The position numbers and the translations under genes were made by a program. 64,000 nt of DNA, taken from the NCBI RefSeq assembly GCF_037940415.1, contig NZ_CP149798.1:4993001-5057000 (forward strand), in the 5' to 3' direction. Shown here one piece after another: positions 60,155 through 64,000 of this stretch; the first letter of the stretch is position 1, and every line of letters starts with the position of its first letter. Source of the stretch: Streptomyces sp. f51. GTDB lineage: Bacteria; Actinomycetota; Actinomycetes; Streptomycetales; Streptomycetaceae. Under the pieces are notes generated by a model. It worked only from the letters and a program-made list of their open reading frames with translations, was not told where the DNA came from and made no database searches.

Positions 60155-61261
60155 GTGCGATCCATATGGAACGGCGCCATCTCCTTCGGCCTGGTGAGCA
60201 TCCCCATCAAGGTCGTGAACGCCACCGAGAGCCACGCGATCTCCTTCCGCCAGATCCACCTCGACGACGGCGGCCGCATCCGCTACCGCAAGGTCTGCGA
60301 GCTGGAGGACAGCGAGGTCTCGACCGCGGAGATCGGCAAGGCGTACGAGGACGCCGACGGCACCCTCATCCCGATCACGGACGAGGACCTCGCCTCGCTG
60401 CCCATCCCGACCACGCGGACGATCGAGATCGTGGCCTTCGTCCCGGCCGACCGCATCGACCCCCTCCAGATGGACACGGCGTACTACCTGGCCGCGAACG
60501 GCGTCCCGGCCGCCAAGCCGTACGTCCTGCTGCGCGAGGCACTCAAACGCAGCCAGAAGGTCGCCGTGGCGAAGTTCGCGCTGCGCGGCCGGGAGCGGCT
60601 CGGCATGCTGCGCGTCGTCGACGACGTCATCGCCATGCACGGCCTGCTCTGGCCGGACGAGATCCGCGCCACCGACGAGGTCGCCCCGGACGCCGCCATC
60701 ACGGTCCGGGACAAGGAACTCGACCTGGCCGACGCCCTGATGGACACCCTCGGCGAGGTCGACCTCGCCGACCTGCACGACGACTACCGCGAGGCCGTGG
60801 AGGAAATGGTCACCGCGAAGGCCGAGGGCCACGAGGCACCCGCGTCCCCCTCGGGGGAGAAGGCGGGCGGCAAGGTGCTCGACCTGATGGCGGCGCTGGA
60901 GAAGAGCGTGCGCGCGGCCAAGGAGTCGCGGGGCGAGGACGCGGGGGAGGAGGCCGACGTCACCCCGCTGACGTCCGGCAAGTCCACGGCCCGCGGGTCG
61001 ACCCGTTCGGCGCCCAAGGAGGTCGGCGGCAAGAAGTCGACGTCCGCGGCGAAGAGGACGGCGGCCAGGAAGACGACGGCGAGGAAGTCGACGGCCAAGT
61101 CGGCGCCGGAGTCGGAGCCGGCCTCGGGCACGACCGCCGCGAAACGGTCCGGCGGCACGGCGTCCTCCCGTACGGCGGCCAAGAAGACCACGGCGAAGAA
61201 GACCGCGACGAAGAAGACGGCCGCGAAGAAGGCGGCACCGCGCAAGCGGGCGTCGGCCTGA
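60155..61261 (+). CDS. ku: Ku protein (bacterial NHEJ)
   Basis: 368 aa. The Ku core is complete (RSIWNGAISFGLVSIPIKVV, ISFRQIHLDDGGRIRYRKVC, FVPADRIDPLQMDTAYYLA, GRERLGMLRVVDDVIAMHGL). It forms a ring on DNA ends and recruits LigD. Residues about 265-368 are a Lys/Ala/Thr-rich tail (AAKKTTAKKTATKKTAAKKA), as in other Streptomyces Ku proteins, for DNA binding. The start is GTG 60155, behind GGAAGGA; an ATG and a GTG upstream are in frame but less well placed. Divergent from the LigD polymerase gene. Confidence 0.96.
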   Translation: MRSIWNGAISFGLVSIPIKVVNATESHAISFRQIHLDDGGRIRYRKVCELEDSEVSTAEIGKAYEDADGTLIPITDEDLASLPIPTTRTIEIVAFVPADRIDPLQMDTAYYLAANGVPAAKPYVLLREALKRSQKVAVAKFALRGRERLGMLRVVDDVIAMHGLLWPDEIRATDEVAPDAAITVRDKELDLADALMDTLGEVDLADLHDDYREAVEEMVTAKAEGHEAPASPSGEKAGGKVLDLMAALEKSVRAAKESRGEDAGEEADVTPLTSGKSTARGSTRSAPKEVGGKKSTSAAKRTAARKTTARKSTAKSAPESEPASGTTAAKRSGGTASSRTAAKKTTAKKTATKKTAAKKAAPRKRASA

Positions 61262-61300
61262 GGACCGCGGCGTGAAGCCTTGGTCCTCACGCCCGCTCCC

Positions 61301-61765
61301 TCACCACCCCGGCAGATGAACGAGGACACCGCACACCAGGAGAAGCGAGGCGACCTGGGCGATCGCCCAGGAGACCCGGTAGCTGAGCGTGCGTTGATTA
61401 CGGACTTCCAGCAGCCGGGGGAAGATGTCGCCGGGGTGCTCCAGGTCGTAGGTGTCGGTCCAGTGCACGGACACGACCATCAGGCTCAGCGCCCCGGACA
61501 GACCGCTCGCGACAAGTGCCGCGACCAGAAGCGCCGTTGACCCGGCACCTCCGGGAAGGACGGTCAGCACGACGGAGGCGGCGGCGACCAGGAAGCCGTC
61601 GTAGGCCAGCAGCACCTGTGCCTTGGAGTCCAGGACGCTCAGACAGTCGTAGAGGTAGTCGTGGGCGTACATGTCCTTCGGCTCGGGCTGGAGCCTCTTG
61701 AGTGCTTCCAAGTGGGCCCGGGACTGAGGTCCTTGAAAGAGCCCTTGTCGCAGCCAGGACCGCAT
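61301..61765 (-). CDS. Membrane protein resembling Pycsar effector/SLATT-type (DUF5706-like)
   Basis: 154 aa. The pattern LYDCLSVLDSKAQVLLAYDG near residue 37-56 has the D-[TS]-K-A motif followed by a hydrophobic helix, as in DUF5706 proteins known as transmembrane effectors of nucleotide-dependent defence. Further helices: ALLVAALVASGLSGALSLMV and SWAIAQVASLLLVCGVLV. No adjacent cyclase or nuclease is seen, so a defence role is only a hypothesis. ATG 61765 follows GAGGCGGG. Convergent with ku at a distance of 39 bp. Confidence 0.72.
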   Translation of the reverse strand: MRSWLRQGLFQGPQSRAHLEALKRLQPEPKDMYAHDYLYDCLSVLDSKAQVLLAYDGFLVAAASVVLTVLPGGAGSTALLVAALVASGLSGALSLMVVSVHWTDTYDLEHPGDIFPRLLEVRNQRTLSYRVSWAIAQVASLLLVCGVLVHLPGW

Positions 61766-61945
61766 CCCGCCTCGTCTCTCCGCGCGTCACCACGTCACCT
61801 TGACCGAGGATGCCCACCGCCCGCCGGCGCACGCGCTCGCGCAGGGACCTGCGGCAGGTTTACGGCGCCGTCGGTAGACGGGGCTCCTCCAAGACGGTGA
61901 CCGCGGGACCCGCGCGGCAAGGCGCGGGAATGTGAGGATCGACCA

Positions 61946-62458
61946 ATGAGCGATCTCAGGTTCCGCCCGGCCACAGCCCAAGACCTCTCCACCCTGGTGC
62001 GCCTGCGCGACGACGCCGCCCGCTGGATGAACTCCCGTGGCACCACGGGCCAATGGCAGCCCGGTGAACTGGACGAGGACCACTTCCGCCGGATCATGAA
62101 GGACGGAGAGGTGTGGGTCGCGCAGCTCGACGGCCGCACAGTGGGCGCCTGGGAACTGTGGTGGTCGGACCCGGACGCCTGGGGCCCACAGCCCCCGATG
62201 GCCGGATACATACACCGCCTGATGACCGACCACACCCACGCCCCGACGGGAACGGGCCGCCGCCTCCTCCGGGCAGCCGAACACCGAGTGGCGGAGACGG
62301 GCCGCCGCCTGGCCCGCCTCGACTGCCTGGCGACCAACACCCGCCTGACCGAGTACTACATCGCGGCGGGCTACAGGACAACGGGCCACAAGAACTCAAA
62401 ACCCCAACCAACAGGCACCCCCAAGTCCTTCACGCTCCTGGAAAAACCCCTGCGCTGA
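61946..62458 (+). CDS. GNAT family N-acetyltransferase
   Basis: 170 aa. The family pattern: LRFRPATAQDLSTLVRLRDD at the start, VGAWELWW, then the acetyl-CoA-binding segment at about 105-115 (TGTGRRLLRAAEHRVAETGR) and the late LDCLATNTRLTEYYIAAGYR. Substrate unknown. ATG 61946 follows GAGGATCG. It is the last gene with core-type codon usage in the window; DNA after it is unusual. Confidence 0.9.
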   Translation: MSDLRFRPATAQDLSTLVRLRDDAARWMNSRGTTGQWQPGELDEDHFRRIMKDGEVWVAQLDGRTVGAWELWWSDPDAWGPQPPMAGYIHRLMTDHTHAPTGTGRRLLRAAEHRVAETGRRLARLDCLATNTRLTEYYIAAGYRTTGHKNSKPQPTGTPKSFTLLEKPLR

Positions 62459-63133
62459 ACCCCACGCCACAAGACCCCTGCCGCCCGCCCAACAACGCCC
62501 GTGCCGAAAGCCCCGGAACCCCTCCAAGCCGCCCCCACAACCGCACAAGAAACACTGACGAGGCCCCCAGCGACACAAGTCAGCCGCCACGCACCGGCAA
62601 AGAGCCAAAACCCCAGCCCCAACGCTCGCGCCGATGACAGCCTCCTCGACTACCGCCCCAGAACACACCCGGGCAAGGACACACGGCTCCGGAGGGGGCT
62701 TGCTTCGCCGACAAAGCGGCAGGTCACGGCCTTGCGTGAGGCAACCGGGGTATCCAAGTCCACACATAGTCCACAGGCCCGGGGACCCTCCCGATTGCCG
62801 ACTGAGCACCCAGACTGTGAAAATCGACGATCGACCAACGCCTGGCGCTCTGTCTCCGAATCGCCACTACCTCATTCATCGTCAGGTTGGCCAACTCGCC
62901 ATCCTGTACCTACAAGTCTTCAGCGAGTACGTCGAGCTGACGGCGGAGGCGGATGAATACCTTTCCGCGGCCACACGAGACCGGATCTCCCCATGCATAG
63001 GAAGCGGGCGCTCGAAGTGTTCTCGCGCTCCAAGGAGATTCTGGGCCTCGATGATGACTGGAGGTGTCACCCTGGTGGTGCTTCCTGGGTACAGAGAGTA
63101 GCGTAGACGCCCAGTGCGTCCAGGGGGGACAGC
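62459..63133. other. Poorly coding, lower-GC region (no convincing gene)
   Basis: 675 bp with A-rich stretches and no frame of normal Streptomyces codon use. A 37-codon frame at 62993-63106 (MHRKRALEVFSRSKEILGLD...) and a longer frame of different phase ending at 63101 overlap; both look protein-like in part, which may mean a decayed, frameshifted gene. I do not call either a gene. Confidence 0.5.
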
Positions 63134-63493
63134 TTGAACAGCGCCTTATGCAGCCAGCCGGACTGCCCGAACACGGCCCGAGCAACGCCGTATCCTCAGG
63201 GTTTCCTGTGTCGGCGATGTCACGAGAAGGTGCAGGATGCCGCGGCACCTCCGGCTCAGCGGCAGTCACGTCCCAAGTCCCGACACCAGCGGGCTCGGGA
63301 ACGGGTGCAGCGGCAAAGTGACCAGGTTGCTGAGCAGCGCGCCAAGTGGCTGGAGCAGAGGATAGCCGCTCAGGAGGCACAGCGCCCCCGGCATCGCATC
63401 GTGCAGGCCAAGCCTGCAATCAAAGGCAAAGCGCTTAAGCCGCCAGGCCCACTCGCCGATCTGCCCCCCATGTGGTGGGAGTTCAACGGGTAG
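63134..63493 (+). CDS. Small Cys-rich (zinc-ribbon-like) protein with a TTA codon
   Basis: 119 aa from TTG 63134 (GGGGGGA before it). The N-terminus has four cysteines (C6, C11, C26, C29 in NSALCSQPDCPN and GFLCRRCHEK), a zinc-ribbon-like set. The remainder is basic and helical (RARERVQRQSDQVAEQRAKW), suggesting nucleic-acid binding. Codon 5 is TTA, implying bldA dependence. Codon usage is weaker than in the core genes, consistent with acquired DNA. I recognise no named family. Confidence 0.6.
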   Translation: MNSALCSQPDCPNTARATPYPQGFLCRRCHEKVQDAAAPPAQRQSRPKSRHQRARERVQRQSDQVAEQRAKWLEQRIAAQEAQRPRHRIVQAKPAIKGKALKPPGPLADLPPMWWEFNG

Positions 63494-63981
63494 TCCGCAC
63501 TGGCGTGCCGACGCGTGAGGTAGCCAGCGCACGCGTTAGCCGGAGTATTCCGCCACCGTCCCGCTCCGTTGCGCCTCTCTGGCGTTTGGCCGGAGGCGGG
63601 GGCGGCAGCAGCAGACGCCCAGAGACCCGCAGGCGCGGTCGATGGCACCGCGATTGTGGTGCTGACGCATGCTCGCGGACGCTGGCCGCGTTCGCGGTGA
63701 TGCCTGACATGGATCACGCTTTGATCACGCAATCTCCACATCACCTTCGCGGTATGCATGATGATCCACACGACCGTTAACCAGTCATGCTTTATCTCCG
63801 GAGGGGCCACGTCAGCGACGTGCGCGGGTGCGGCGCCCCAAGGGTCTTTGGTAACCAACTCTCTTAGAAACACGTACAGTTCTGCACGATTCTCGGTGGT
63901 GTCCGGGGGGTACTGGGCGCCGCGAAGGACTTCTAGTGGGCGTGGTCCGGTGGGCACTGTCAGCCGTGAGCGGGGTTAGAT
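63494..63981. other. Region with no clear gene, small palindromes
   Basis: 488 bp; I see no convincing coding frame. It includes an 11-nt palindrome TTGGTAACCAA at 63848-63858 and the near-perfect inverted repeat CGTACAG-TT-CTGCACG at 63873-63888, about 95 bp before a possible ATG at 63982. Confidence 0.5.
63873..63888. promoter_or_regulatory. Inverted repeat near the window end
   Basis: CGTACAG-TT-CTGCACG; arms of 7 with one mismatch. It may be a regulator site for the gene beginning at the window edge; no known consensus is assigned. Confidence 0.35.
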
Positions 63982-64000
63982 ATGAGCGGGAAGGACTCGG
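63982..64000 (+). CDS. Possible gene start cut by the window
   Basis: ATG followed by five codons (MSGKDS) open to the end of the window. Upstream GAGCGGGG could be a ribosome site. Too short to identify. Confidence 0.25.

Noticed and set aside
62690..62760. Possible tRNA-like segment as attachment site
   Set aside because: No cloverleaf could be folded and no conserved T-loop was seen.
63370..63957. 195-codon minus-strand frame near the end
   Set aside because: Its second half overlaps the Cys-rich gene, codon use is poor, and no family is recognisable.

Overview
The window reads as a chromosomal segment of a Streptomyces. GC is very high, coding regions have strong third-position GC, and GTG/TTG starts and 1-4 nt start/stop overlaps are common. 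It carries a conservon (sensor kinase, roadblock, DUF742, GTPase), TTA codons are nearly absent, and a HAIR-like site lies upstream of lon. From memory, gene content and order resemble the S. coelicolor core around the 2-oxoglutarate dehydrogenase (SCO5281) and lon (SCO5285) genes; I did not test this by alignment. I see no tRNA, rRNA, transposase, integrase or CRISPR array.

Layout. 1-2545 (-): polar amino-acid ABC transporter, with the ATPase cut by the window edge. 3084-6523 (+): malic enzyme, zinc-type dehydrogenase, a small HTH protein and a Clp-N protein. 6712-8734 (-): a DUF4097 protein and a PadR regulator with a candidate operator. 8898-10075: an unknown protein and a DUF6104-type protein flanking a 27-bp minisatellite. 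10230-24008 (+): the most interesting block. It holds a trypco1-like protein, a trypsin-VMAP fusion, a MoxR ATPase, a vWA/SAV_2336 protein, an FxSxx-COOH peptide, its radical SAM maturase FxsB, an HExxH protein and a TIR-NB-ARC-TPR protein (FxsT). 24101-30909 (-): kgd, a two-component pair and a spermidine-synthase-like protein. 31145-36138: rhomboid-like protein, a small membrane protein, GNAT and lon. 36323-39276: secreted GH25 lysozyme, MarR regulator and PP2C-like phosphatase around a 26-bp minisatellite. 39634-45615 (+): conservon plus a styrene/indole monooxygenase-like gene. 45743-51094: VOC remnant, NlpC/P60 hydrolase, TetR, and two divergent diiron-type oxygenases. 51245-54853 (-): PBP/SEDS pair and a secreted SH3 protein. 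54925-58200 (-): histidine kinase with lipoprotein partner, and a tyrosine phosphatase. 58300-62458: NERD-like protein, LigD-type polymerase and Ku (NHEJ), a membrane protein and GNAT. 62459-64000: poorly coding, lower-GC DNA with a small Cys-rich ORF.

How the genes work together. The 10-24 kb block matches the published pattern of NTP-dependent conflict systems (VMAP-MoxR-vWA with protease and trypco components). Here it is joined to a RiPP pathway in which FxsB and the HExxH protein are expected to modify the C-terminus of FxsA, and a TIR-STAND-TPR protein could act as sensor/effector. The trypsin-VMAP gene carries the only TTA codon I found among the well-supported genes, which suggests bldA (developmental) control. 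The rest is mostly central metabolism, cell wall, signalling and DNA repair. Several gaps hold tandem repeats of 14, 26, 27 or 50 bp, and several genes contain in-frame repeats.
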